Source: JADKFD01 sp964561825
GTDB taxonomy: Bacteria; Pseudomonadota; Gammaproteobacteria; Xanthomonadales; SZUA-5
Direction: 5' to 3'
Assembly (NCBI GenBank): GCA_964561825.1
Contig: CAZLSB010000264.1
Coordinates: 1 to 5,562, forward strand
Length of the DNA: 5,562 nucleotides
Positions within the stretch are counted from its first letter, which is position 1. Every line of letters begins with the position of its first letter. The notes under the pieces were generated by a model. That model was not told the origin of the DNA. It searched no databases and saw only the letters and a program-made list of their open reading frames with translations. Positions 1 through 5,562 of this stretch are shown piece after piece. Both the position numbers and the translations under genes were made by a program.

Positions 1-6
1 ATCGCC

Positions 7-40
7 AAAAGGACTTCCGGCGCACTCGCGAGGAAAGTCC
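7..40 (-). terminator. Factor-independent terminator of ppa
   Basis: Read on the minus strand, the outer stem GGACTTTCC/GGAAGTCC (about 33-40 with 11-18) has one bulged base. It encloses a small inner GCG/CGC stem with a four-base loop (21-30), and a run of four T follows (positions 10-7). It starts ten bases after the ppa stop codon, so it most likely ends the ppa transcript. The T tract is short, so termination may be only moderate. Confidence 0.6.
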
Positions 41-49
41 GACAGGCTG

Positions 50-598
50 CTAGAAGGCCGGTTTAACCGGCAGCGCTTGGTAGCGCTCGACCGATTCGCT
101 GATCTCGCGTTTGGCTTCTTCGATACCGGCCCAGCCGCGCACTTTGACCCATTTGCCTTTTTCCAAGTCTTTGTAGTGTTCAAAGAAATGGCGGATGCGG
201 TCGCGCGTATTTTCGGGCACGTCGGTGAGTACATGGATGTGCCCGTAGGCGCTGTAAATTTTCTCGGTGGGGACGGCGATCAACTTGGTGTCCTCGCCGG
301 CTTCGTCTTCCATCGACAACATGCCGATGGGCCGCACCCGGATTACCGATCCGGGAATCAGCGGCAACGGCATCACTACCAACACATCGGCTGGATCACC
401 ATCGCCTGACAAGGTGCGCGGAATGTAGCCGTAATTGCACGGGTAGCGCATCGGCGTGGTGAGCACTCGATCGACAAAAATAGCGCCGGATTCTTTGTCG
501 ACTTCATATTTCACCGGTTCGGCATTCATCGGAATTTCGATGATGACGTTGACCTCATCGGGCACATTGCGGCCGGCGGGTACACGTTCTAGTCCCAT
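50..598 (-). CDS. ppa: Inorganic pyrophosphatase, family I (soluble)
   Basis: This is a cytoplasmic, Mg-dependent enzyme that hydrolyses pyrophosphate to two phosphates, pulling forward PPi-releasing reactions such as tRNA charging and nucleic acid synthesis. The 182-residue protein is close to the usual bacterial length (about 175) and is collinear with E. coli Ppa. The family signature DGDPADV is at residues 66-72, giving metal-binding Asp66, Asp68 and Asp71. Other active-site positions known from the E. coli enzyme are present: Glu21, Lys30, Arg44, Tyr56, Asp98, Asp103, Lys105, Tyr142 and Lys143. The C-terminal HFFEHYKDLEKGKWVKV block (138-153) is intact. The ATG at 598-596 is chosen because a GAGG Shine-Dalgarno lies about nine bases upstream and the N-terminus aligns with the family start. 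The gene is divergent from serS and followed at once by a terminator, so it is probably monocistronic. No strong sigma-70 promoter is evident upstream; CATACT at 637-632 on the minus strand is a possible -10 without a good -35. Nothing is missing or broken. Confidence 0.98.
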   Translation of the reverse strand: MGLERVPAGRNVPDEVNVIIEIPMNAEPVKYEVDKESGAIFVDRVLTTPMRYPCNYGYIPRTLSGDGDPADVLVVMPLPLIPGSVIRVRPIGMLSMEDEAGEDTKLIAVPTEKIYSAYGHIHVLTDVPENTRDRIRHFFEHYKDLEKGKWVKVRGWAGIEEAKREISESVERYQALPVKPAF

Positions 599-726
599 AA
601 CGATGATCCTCTAAGCGGGCGAGAGCTTGGGAGTATGCCCCGGACAAGCAAGCTCGCGGGTCGAGATTCGTCGCACCGATCGCAATCGGGTCTGATTGCA
701 GTTAAGGCAGCGCTGTGCGGAGCCGG

Positions 727-732
727 CATAAT
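727..732 (+). promoter_or_regulatory. Possible -10 element of the serS promoter
   Basis: CATAAT matches the TATAAT consensus at five of six bases and would place the transcript start near 739, giving a leader of about 25 bases before the serS ATG. The best -35 candidate, TTAAGG at 702-707, is poor and its 19-base spacer is long. A short inverted repeat (682-699) lies just upstream. This is inference from a weak consensus match only. Confidence 0.35.
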
Positions 733-750
733 CGAGCGATCTTGATCATC

Positions 751-755
751 AGGAG
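751..755 (+). promoter_or_regulatory. serS Shine-Dalgarno, deciding the start
   Basis: AGGAG is followed by an eight-base spacer and ATG at 764. An in-frame GTG at 755-757 would give three extra residues, but its first base is the last base of this Shine-Dalgarno, so it cannot be served by it. The ATG at 764 also gives the family N-terminus MLDPNL. Confidence 0.85.
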
Positions 756-763
756 TGCTTGTT

Positions 764-2248
764 ATGTTGGATCCGAACCTATTTCGTGCGCATTTGCTGG
801 CTACTGCTAAGCGTTTGCACGAAACGCGTGGCTTGGAACTGCCTACTGCTGAGTTAGAAGCGCTGGAGACCGAGCGCAAGCAGGTGCAGACCACCACACA
901 GGAACTGCAGGCCAGTCGCAATCGTTTGGCCAAGGAAATAGGACAACGTAAGTCCAAAGGTGAAAATGCCGATGAACTGATGGCCGAAAGTCAGGGCCTG
1001 CCAGCACGGCTGAAGGCGGCGGAAGAGCAGCTGGTGGGTTTGCAAGAAAGGCTAACCGCGATTGCCTTGCGCATCCCCAATGTGCCGCATGACAGTGTGC
1101 CCTTGGGACGCGATGAGACGGGCAATGTGGAAGTTCGACGTGATGGCGCGCCAGGAACCTACGCTTTTGACGTCAAGGATCACGTAGAGCTGGGCGCGCG
1201 CCATGGCTGGTTGGATGGTGAAGCGGGCGCCAAATTGTCGGGCTCCCGTTTTACCGTGTTACGCGGCGCTTTGGCGCGGATGCATCGCGCATTAGCGCAG
1301 TTCATGCTGGACACCCACACGCAGTTGCACCACTACACCGAGGTCAATGTGCCGCTGCTGGTAACCAGCGAGACCATGCAAGGCACCGGGCAACTGCCCA
1401 AGTTTGAGGATGATTTGTTTGAGGTGCCGGTTGGCAGTTATCGCAATCTGTTGGTGGACGGCAAGGCCAAAGACGCACTGCGCGGCGCATTGGTGCGCGG
1501 CGATCGAGAGGACGTGTTGGCCATTCTGAATGGCATTGCGACCGATCTGGGTTTGCAAACCCTGGGCCGCTTGCCGCCGGCCTTGTGGGACGATTTGCAT
1601 CATCATGAGGCGATTGTAGCGACCTTGCATCGTTGGCTGTGGAAACGCATGTACCTGATTCCCACTGCGGAAGTGTCGCTGACTAATCTGGCGCGCGACA
1701 GCATTTTGGATGCCGAGTTATTGCCACAACGGCTGACCGCACATTCTCTGTGTTTCCGCGCGGAAGCCGGCGCCGCCGGACGCGATACCCGCGGCATGAT
1801 TCGGCAGCACCAATTTGAGAAGGTCGAATTGGTGCAGATGGCACGGCCAGACAGTAGTTATGCTCAGTTGGAAGAAATGGTCGGGCATGCTGAGACCATT
1901 TTGAAATTGTTGCGCTTGCCATTTCGCACGATGTTGCTGTGCAGCGGCGACATGGGTTTTTCAGCGACCAAGACCTACGATATTGAGGTTTGGCTGCCCA
2001 GCCAAAAAACCTATCGGGAAATTAGCTCCTGCTCCAACTGCGAGACCTTCCAGTCACGTCGCATGCAAGCACGCTGGCGCAACCCAGAGACCGGCAAGCC
2101 TGAGCTGCTGCACACGCTGAATGGTTCTGGCGTGGCCGTCGGCAGAGCCCTCATCGCGGTCATGGAGAACTACCAAAACGCCGATGGCTCGATCACCGTG
2201 CCGGAGGTGCTGCGGCCTTATATGGGTGGCAGCGAGCGCATTGTTTGA
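764..2248 (+). CDS. serS: Seryl-tRNA synthetase with a ~64-residue insertion in the catalytic core
   Basis: This cytoplasmic class II synthetase activates serine with ATP and charges tRNA-Ser (and tRNA-Sec where present). Residues 1 to about 110 form the N-terminal tRNA-binding region with its long antiparallel coiled coil (about 30-100). The catalytic domain follows. Motif 1 covers about 170-200, the serine-binding TAE is at 301-303, motif 2 (FRAEAGAAGRDTRG, with Arg332) is at 331-344, and motif 3 (Gly454 to Asn469, with Arg461) is near the C-terminus. The ending EVLRPYMGG is typical of the family. The protein is 494 residues against 430 for E. coli SerRS as I recall it. The whole excess lies between DLF (217-219) and YLIPTAEV (from 297): 77 residues where E. 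coli has about 13. The frame is open through the insert and its codon use looks like the rest. The start is ATG 764 (see the Shine-Dalgarno entry). The gene is divergent from ppa and followed by a strong terminator, so it is probably a single-gene unit. Because all catalytic motifs are kept, I infer an active enzyme. Confidence 0.97.
   Translation: MLDPNLFRAHLLATAKRLHETRGLELPTAELEALETERKQVQTTTQELQASRNRLAKEIGQRKSKGENADELMAESQGLPARLKAAEEQLVGLQERLTAIALRIPNVPHDSVPLGRDETGNVEVRRDGAPGTYAFDVKDHVELGARHGWLDGEAGAKLSGSRFTVLRGALARMHRALAQFMLDTHTQLHHYTEVNVPLLVTSETMQGTGQLPKFEDDLFEVPVGSYRNLLVDGKAKDALRGALVRGDREDVLAILNGIATDLGLQTLGRLPPALWDDLHHHEAIVATLHRWLWKRMYLIPTAEVSLTNLARDSILDAELLPQRLTAHSLCFRAEAGAAGRDTRGMIRQHQFEKVELVQMARPDSSYAQLEEMVGHAETILKLLRLPFRTMLLCSGDMGFSATKTYDIEVWLPSQKTYREISSCSNCETFQSRRMQARWRNPETGKPELLHTLNGSGVAVGRALIAVMENYQNADGSITVPEVLRPYMGGSERIV
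1421..1651 (+). other. SerRS insertion region (residues 220-296)
   Basis: This segment replaces a short hairpin loop between motif 1 and the TAE loop. It begins EVPVGSYRNLLVDGKAKDAL and appears mainly helical. Likely helices are at about 235-246, 248-264 and 272-295, the last containing a His triplet (279-281) and Trp275, Trp291 and Trp293. I recognise no known domain, no intein or intron signature, and no flanking direct repeats. Helix calls are by eye from the hydrophobic pattern. The exact boundaries are uncertain by a few residues at each side, with residues about 222-294 the likely minimum. Confidence 0.8.
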
Positions 2249-2264
2249 CGCATAACCGTGGATG

Positions 2265-2295
2265 AAAAAAGGCCCGCTTTCGCGGGCCTTCTTTT
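2265..2295. terminator. Bidirectional terminator between serS and yccA
   Basis: The stem GGCCCGC/GCGGGCC (2271-2277 with 2282-2288) has a TTTC loop and is extended by AA/TT pairs. On the plus strand it is followed by TTCTTTT (2289-2295). On the minus strand six T follow (2270-2265). It begins 16 bases after the serS stop and lies 25 bases beyond the yccA stop, so one hairpin can serve both convergent genes. Confidence 0.93.
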
Positions 2296-2320
2296 AACCA
2301 AAGCCAACCAACATGGCCTA

Positions 2321-2983
2321 TCAGTCGTCGCCGCTGAAGAATGAGAACAGGTTCATCAGGTGCATGAACAACACCCAGATGCTGCCTAACAGGCTGGTTG
2401 CGATCACAATGTAGTTGGCCTCCGGGTCGTGAATTAACTGACTGGTTTGCCACAAAATGGCGCCAGAGATCAGCAACACCGCCGCGCCGGAGATCATCAG
2501 GCTGAGGATTGGCATCCCTAAAAAGATGTTGGCGACAATCGCGACCAGGATCACCATCGAGCCGACAAACAAGAATCCGCCCATGAAGTTGAAGTTGGTG
2601 CGCGAGACCAGCGCATAGCCGGACAGCGAGAAGAAAATCACACTGGTTGCCGCGAGCGCATAGACCGGGATATTCGGGTCCATCCGCATATACAAGCCGA
2701 CGATTGGACCCAAGAAGTAACCCAACAGTCCGGCATAGACAAAGGACAATCCCAAGCCAGCCAAGCTGTTGCGGGTGGCGTTGATTGCAAACGGCATACC
2801 AATCATGAAGGCCAGGAACAGCCACACATTAATGGGTTGGGCGTTGCTGCTGATTGAATACCACGCCGTCACGGCCGAGAAGGCCAGGATCATGGTCAGC
2901 AAGGTGTAGGCATTACGAATCGTTTTGGTGGTCGACAACGCAGCGACTTCTGCGTGTGTCATCACCGGATTGGCAGTACTCAT
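2321..2983 (-). CDS. yccA: Bax inhibitor-1 / YccA family inner-membrane protein
   Basis: This is a 220-residue integral membrane protein collinear with E. coli YccA (about 219 residues), which binds and modulates the FtsH protease. Other members of the wider family (BI-1, BsYetJ) are pH-sensitive calcium leak channels. Seven hydrophobic segments are visible at roughly 24-43, 51-68, 74-96, 106-126, 133-156, 159-178 and 191-215. Family features include the N-terminal STTKTIRNAYTLL block (17-29), GYFLGPI (88-94), the GGFLFVGSMVILVAIVANIF segment (135-154) and SGAILWQTSQLIH (173-185), which carries the conserved Asp186 area. The cytoplasmic N-terminus (1-20), the part of YccA reported to matter for FtsH contact, is present. 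There is no cleavable signal peptide. The ATG at 2983 is supported by a GGAGA Shine-Dalgarno (2995-2991) seven bases upstream. A possible minus-strand -10, TAGAAT, lies at 3040-3035. The gene is convergent with serS and divergent from the reductase, hence likely monocistronic. Family placement is sure; the FtsH role is transferred from E. coli. Confidence 0.93.
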   Translation of the reverse strand: MSTANPVMTHAEVAALSTTKTIRNAYTLLTMILAFSAVTAWYSISSNAQPINVWLFLAFMIGMPFAINATRNSLAGLGLSFVYAGLLGYFLGPIVGLYMRMDPNIPVYALAATSVIFFSLSGYALVSRTNFNFMGGFLFVGSMVILVAIVANIFLGMPILSLMISGAAVLLISGAILWQTSQLIHDPEANYIVIATSLLGSIWVLFMHLMNLFSFFSGDD

Positions 2984-3034
2984 CGCGGGATCTCCGTGTG
3001 CTTGTGCTCAAGTTGCGGTAGGACGGCTGAAAAA

Positions 3035-3040
3035 ATTCTA
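3035..3040 (-). promoter_or_regulatory. Possible -10 element of the yccA promoter
   Basis: TAGAAT on the minus strand matches the -10 consensus at five of six bases and lies about 50 bases upstream of the yccA ATG. The 17-base-spaced -35 position (GTGCTG) is poor. That position falls inside the CACAGC/GCTGTG dyad at 3056-3080, which could therefore be an operator. This is a weak inference. Confidence 0.3.
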
Positions 3041-3301
3041 GAGAGCTGACTCGACCACAGCACAGTAAAACAAAGCTGTGTATACGCGGCGTAAAACTCC
3101 AGAACTTCCGATCCTAACATTCAGGAACGGACAACGGAACACCATGCGCTCGTCGCTACGAGATCCACTCGACTCGCAAAATCAATGTGTTAACTTAGCC
3201 CTTCATAAATTGCACGCGCCCTCGCTAGTCTATTGGCGGCACAAGGAATTTTCCTCTGTCGACCGTATAGCCCAGTATGGTGCTTGTTCGGAAAATCCGT
3301 A

Positions 3302-3316
3302 GCGCGACCATCGCGC
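3302..3316. repeat. Short perfect inverted repeat upstream of the reductase gene
   Basis: GCGCGA and TCGCGC form a perfect six-base-pair stem with a three-base loop (CCA), 49 bases before the reductase ATG. No T run follows on the plus strand, so it does not look like a terminator in that direction. It could be an operator half-site pair or a leader hairpin, or chance. Confidence 0.35.
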
Positions 3317-3364
3317 GAATTCATGAAACATCAGGGTTAGCCTTCGACGGGATGGAGTGGTGAG

Positions 3365-4075
3365 ATGGCCAATAATCACCTTGTATTGTTGGCGGGAGCC
3401 ACCGGACTGGTCGGTGGTCTGGCCTTATCGGGGTTGCTGCGCCGCGCTGAGGCTGAACATTTTCGGGTTTGCGCGCCAACTCGCCGCGCCCTGAAGTTGA
3501 CTCACCCGCGGCTGGATAACATCGTGGTAGACCCCGCTAACGCGGCTGGCATGCAGCAAATCCTTCAAGCCTTGAGCGCGAAGGGTATGCCTGTCAGCAG
3601 TTTTATTTGTGCGTTAGGCACAACGCTGCGTGCCGCCGGATCCAAGGACGCATTTGCGGCGATTGACCGGGACCTGGTTCTAGCGCTTGCCGACATCGCG
3701 CGGCAGCGCGGCGCGCGCCAAGCCCTGCTGGTGTCATCGGTGGGTGCAAACCCACGATCCTCAAACTTCTACCTGCGTATTAAAGGAGAGGTCGAGACCG
3801 GCATGGTGGCCGCCGGCTTCGAACGCGTGGATATTCTGCAACCGGGGTTATTGCTCGGGGAGCGTGCAGGGCCACCCCGCGCCGGTGAGCGGATTGCCAT
3901 ACACCTAGCACCGATATACAACATGCTGCTAGCCGGTCCGTTGCGCCGTTATCGCGCAATTGATGCCAAAACCGTTGCCGCCGCGCTCATTGCGTTGAAC
4001 GGCGCGGCCGGCAACGGCGTTGCGCGCCTGACCTACAGCGAAATCGTGGGCGCGGCTTCGGCGGCATCGCTCTAG
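3365..4075 (+). CDS. NAD(P)-binding Rossmann protein, TIP30/HTATIP2-like atypical short-chain reductase
   Basis: This is a 236-residue soluble protein with one Rossmann fold. The N-terminal strand LVLLA leads into the dinucleotide-binding loop GATGLVG (11-17). CALGTT at 82-87 sits at the strand 4 position. The segment AGSKDAFAAIDRDLV (91-105) and the run SSVGANPRSSNFYLRIKGEVE (124-144) are the hallmarks of the CC3/TIP30-like atypical SDR group. Ser124/Ser125 with Tyr136 and Lys140 form a YxxxK-type catalytic set. LQPGLLLGER (158-167) is the typical C-terminal strand and loop. There is no signal peptide or membrane segment. A GGAG Shine-Dalgarno (3354-3357) lies seven bases before the ATG at 3365, and the start falls directly before the Rossmann strand, so it is well supported. 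Substrate and pathway are unknown; bacterial members are usually annotated only as oxidoreductase or nucleoside-diphosphate-sugar epimerase. The protein is complete. asnS follows after 86 bases on the same strand, so read-through is possible, but no functional link is evident. Confidence 0.9.
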   Translation: MANNHLVLLAGATGLVGGLALSGLLRRAEAEHFRVCAPTRRALKLTHPRLDNIVVDPANAAGMQQILQALSAKGMPVSSFICALGTTLRAAGSKDAFAAIDRDLVLALADIARQRGARQALLVSSVGANPRSSNFYLRIKGEVETGMVAAGFERVDILQPGLLLGERAGPPRAGERIAIHLAPIYNMLLAGPLRRYRAIDAKTVAAALIALNGAAGNGVARLTYSEIVGAASAASL

Positions 4076-4105
4076 ACGGACTCTCCCACAGACGCTCCGG
4101 CAGAC

Positions 4106-4111
4106 TATGAT
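4106..4111 (+). promoter_or_regulatory. Possible -10 element of an asnS promoter
   Basis: TATGAT matches the -10 consensus at five of six bases and lies 50 bases upstream of the asnS ATG. No good -35 is seen at 16-18 bases upstream. The sequence right after it is very GC-rich, as in discriminators of stringently controlled promoters, but this is only suggestive. If used, the transcript would start within the GC-rich hairpin region at 4113-4135. Confidence 0.35.
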
Positions 4112-4112
4112 T

Positions 4113-4135
4113 CGCGGCCTCGCCGCGCTGCGCGG
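4113..4135 (+). promoter_or_regulatory. Two overlapping GC-rich hairpins before asnS
   Basis: CGCGGC (4113-4118) can pair with GCCGCG (4122-4127). CCGCG, within that second arm (4123-4127), can instead pair with CGCGG (4131-4135). The two stems exclude each other. The second is followed by TTTGGATATTTT, an interrupted T-rich tract. It may be a weak terminator for the reductase gene or an attenuator-like switch before asnS. Both stems are short, and GC-rich sequence makes such pairings by chance. Confidence 0.4.
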
Positions 4136-4161
4136 TTTGGATATTTTAGGACATCAAGATC

Positions 4162-5562
4162 ATGGCTTGGATCACGGTCAAAGACGCTTTGGCAGGCCGG
4201 CACGCCGAAGGAACGACAATCACCGTTAAAGGCTGGGTGCGCACCCGGCGCGATTCCAAAGCCGGCATTTCTTTTATTCAGCTGAACGATGGCAGTTGTT
4301 TAGCCAATTTGCAGATCGTCGCACCGGCAACACTCGCTAACTATATTCATGACATTCAGCATCTGAGCAGTGGTTGTTCGATTGAAGCGGATGGCGTCTT
4401 AGTGCGTTCGCAAGGGCAAGGACAATCCTTCGAAATACAGGCTTCGCAGGTACGTGTGATCGGTTTGGTTGACGATCCGGAAACTTACCCGATCCAACCG
4501 AAAGCGCATTCCTACGAGTTTTTGCGAGAGGTCGCGCATTTGCGCGCGCGCACCAATACCTTTGGCGCCGTCACTCGGGTGCGCCATGCGATTGCCCAAT
4601 CGATCCATCGATTCTTCGATAATCAGGGCTTTTATTGGGTCAATACGCCGATTATCACCGCCAGCGACTGCGAAGGCGCCGGACAGTTGTTTCGCGTATC
4701 AACCTTGGATCTGATGAATTTGCCGCGCAACGCAGCTGGCAAAATCGATTTCAGCCAGGATTTTTTTGGTAAAGAAGCCTACTTGACGGTGTCTGGGCAA
4801 TTGGCGGTAGAAGCGTATTGTCTGGCGCTCAGTAAGGTTTACACCTTTGGCCCGACCTTCCGAGCTGAAAACTCCAATACGCCGCGCCACCTTGCCGAAT
4901 TCTGGATGATAGAACCGGAGATTGCGTTCGCGGATTTGAATGACGATGCCACCCTGGCCGAACATTTGCTGAAAACGGTATTCAAGGATGTGCTCGACCG
5001 TTGCGCCGAAGACCTCAAGTTCTTTGATGAGCGCGTCAACAAGGGCGTAGTTGCGCGCCTTGAGCAAGTGGTCGGCGCGGAGTTTGCGCGCATTGACTAC
5101 GGCGATGCGGTGGTGGCGCTGCAAAAGGCGGGACGTGCCTTTGAGTACCCGGTGCATTGGGGCGCGGATTTGCAGACCGAGCACGAGCGCTATTTGACCG
5201 AAGAGTATGTCGGCCGACCAGTGGTGGTCATGAATTACCCAGAGGAAATCAAAGCCTTTTATATGCGCCTCAATGCGGATGGCAAGACGGTGGCGGCAAT
5301 GGATGTATTGGCCCCCGGCATAGGCGAAATCATTGGTGGTAGCCAGCGCGAAGAGCGTTTAGATTGCCTTGATGCGCGCATGATCAAGTTTGGTCTGGAA
5401 CCACACGCCTACCAGTGGTACCGCGATTTTCGCCGCTACGGCACGGTGCCGCATGCCGGTTTTGGATTAGGTTTTGAACGTTTGGTCGCTTACATTACCG
5501 GGATGAGCAATATTCGCGATGTGATTCCATATCCGCGCACGCCGGGTAATGCAGCGTTTTAG
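4162..5562 (+). CDS. asnS: Asparaginyl-tRNA synthetase
   Basis: This cytoplasmic class IIb synthetase charges tRNA-Asn with asparagine using ATP. The 466 residues equal the E. coli AsnRS length as I recall it, and the two are collinear. Residues 1 to about 105 form the OB-fold anticodon-binding domain (GWVRTRRDSKAGISFIQLND at 24-43). The catalytic domain follows: motif 1 around 140-165, TVSGQLAVEAYC at 209-220, and motif 2 (FRAENSNTPRHLAEFWMIEPE) spanning 233-253, with Arg234 contacting ATP in class II enzymes. IGGSQREERL is at 391-400, and motif 3 (GFGLGFERLVAYITG) is at 433-447 with Arg440. The SNTPRHLAEF form of motif 2 and the PRTPGNAAF ending separate it from AspRS. The ATG at 4162 has an AGGA Shine-Dalgarno (4148-4151) ten bases upstream, a slightly long spacing. 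The TAG stop is the last codon in the window, so the gene is complete but its terminator is not visible. Its presence implies direct Asn-tRNA formation in this organism. Confidence 0.98.
   Translation: MAWITVKDALAGRHAEGTTITVKGWVRTRRDSKAGISFIQLNDGSCLANLQIVAPATLANYIHDIQHLSSGCSIEADGVLVRSQGQGQSFEIQASQVRVIGLVDDPETYPIQPKAHSYEFLREVAHLRARTNTFGAVTRVRHAIAQSIHRFFDNQGFYWVNTPIITASDCEGAGQLFRVSTLDLMNLPRNAAGKIDFSQDFFGKEAYLTVSGQLAVEAYCLALSKVYTFGPTFRAENSNTPRHLAEFWMIEPEIAFADLNDDATLAEHLLKTVFKDVLDRCAEDLKFFDERVNKGVVARLEQVVGAEFARIDYGDAVVALQKAGRAFEYPVHWGADLQTEHERYLTEEYVGRPVVVMNYPEEIKAFYMRLNADGKTVAAMDVLAPGIGEIIGGSQREERLDCLDARMIKFGLEPHAYQWYRDFRRYGTVPHAGFGLGFERLVAYITGMSNIRDVIPYPRTPGNAAF

Larger units (their letters stand above)
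2984..3364. other. 381-base divergent intergenic region without a convincing gene
   Basis: This gap lies between the divergent starts of yccA and the reductase. It holds the yccA Shine-Dalgarno and a possible minus-strand -10 (TAGAAT, 3040-3035). It also holds a CACAGC/GCTGTG dyad (3056-3061 with 3075-3080), an ATTTTCC/GGAAAAT inverted repeat (3248-3254 with 3290-3296), a GCGCGA/TCGCGC hairpin (3302-3316), the palindrome TTCATGAA (3320-3327) and the reductase Shine-Dalgarno (3354-3357). An open frame of 74 codons from GTG 3078 to 3302 lacks a ribosome site and recognisable protein features. I find no tRNA cloverleaf, riboswitch consensus or terminator. It is long for a gammaproteobacterial promoter region, so an unrecognised small RNA or operator cluster is possible. 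Confidence 0.6.

Noticed and set aside
30..41. GAGGAAAGTCCG resembles the conserved 5' segment of bacterial RNase P RNA (rnpB).
   Set aside because: The rest of the RNase P RNA core is absent: coding sequence of ppa begins at 50 on the other strand. The bases form one arm of the ppa terminator hairpin, which explains them.
2193..2825. Minus-strand open frame of 210 codons overlapping yccA and the end of serS.
   Set aside because: It is a frame-shifted shadow of yccA, whose seven-helix product, start site and terminator are all convincing. The frame also runs through the terminator hairpin into serS.
3078..3302. Open frame of 74 codons starting with GTG on the plus strand.
   Set aside because: There is no Shine-Dalgarno before the GTG or the internal ATG at codon 22, no recognisable domain, and the length is within chance for this gap. 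It is kept only as a point to check.
3323..3340. Five-codon open frame ATG...TAG upstream of the reductase, as a possible leader peptide.
   Set aside because: It has no ribosome site, no run of regulatory codons and no following terminator or antiterminator structure.
738..4161. GATCTTGAT before serS (738-746) and its reverse complement ATCAAGATC before asnS (4153-4161) might be a shared site.
   Set aside because: Nine bases in opposite orientation, at different distances from the start codons, is within reach of chance when all leader pairs are compared.
4699..5184. Minus-strand open frame of 161 codons inside asnS.
   Set aside because: It lies wholly antisense to the well-conserved asnS catalytic domain, with no ribosome site or family resemblance.

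Overview
This is a housekeeping stretch from what looks like a gammaproteobacterium. The inorganic pyrophosphatase, the YccA-type Bax-inhibitor protein, the 466-residue AsnRS and the TIP30-like reductase all resemble gammaproteobacterial proteins as I remember them. The pyrophosphatase reads most like Xanthomonadales-type sequences. The DNA is moderately GC-rich with even codon use throughout. I see no mobile element, CRISPR array, phage gene, rRNA or tRNA. The assignment rests on recalled family sequences, not on a search.

Layout, left to right. A factor-independent terminator (about 7-40) closes ppa, which lies on the minus strand (50-598). A 165-base divergent gap separates ppa from serS on the plus strand (start best placed at ATG 764, end 2248). 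A strong bidirectional terminator (2265-2295) lies between serS and the convergent gene yccA (minus, 2321-2983). A 381-base gap with several small dyads but no convincing gene follows. Then comes a TIP30/HTATIP2-like NAD(P)-binding protein (3365-4075), an 86-base gap with two overlapping GC-rich hairpins, and asnS (4162-5562), whose stop codon is the last codon of the window.

Functionally, three genes belong to the charging step of translation. SerRS and AsnRS each release pyrophosphate, and Ppa hydrolyses it, pulling the reactions forward. YccA is a seven-helix inner-membrane protein linked in E. coli to the FtsH protease. The role of the reductase is unknown.

The most unusual feature is in SerRS. 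It carries about 64 extra residues between motif 1 and the TAE serine-binding loop of the catalytic core, in frame and with normal base composition, while every core motif is retained. I do not see a new multi-gene system here; the remaining observations are small regulatory-looking structures.
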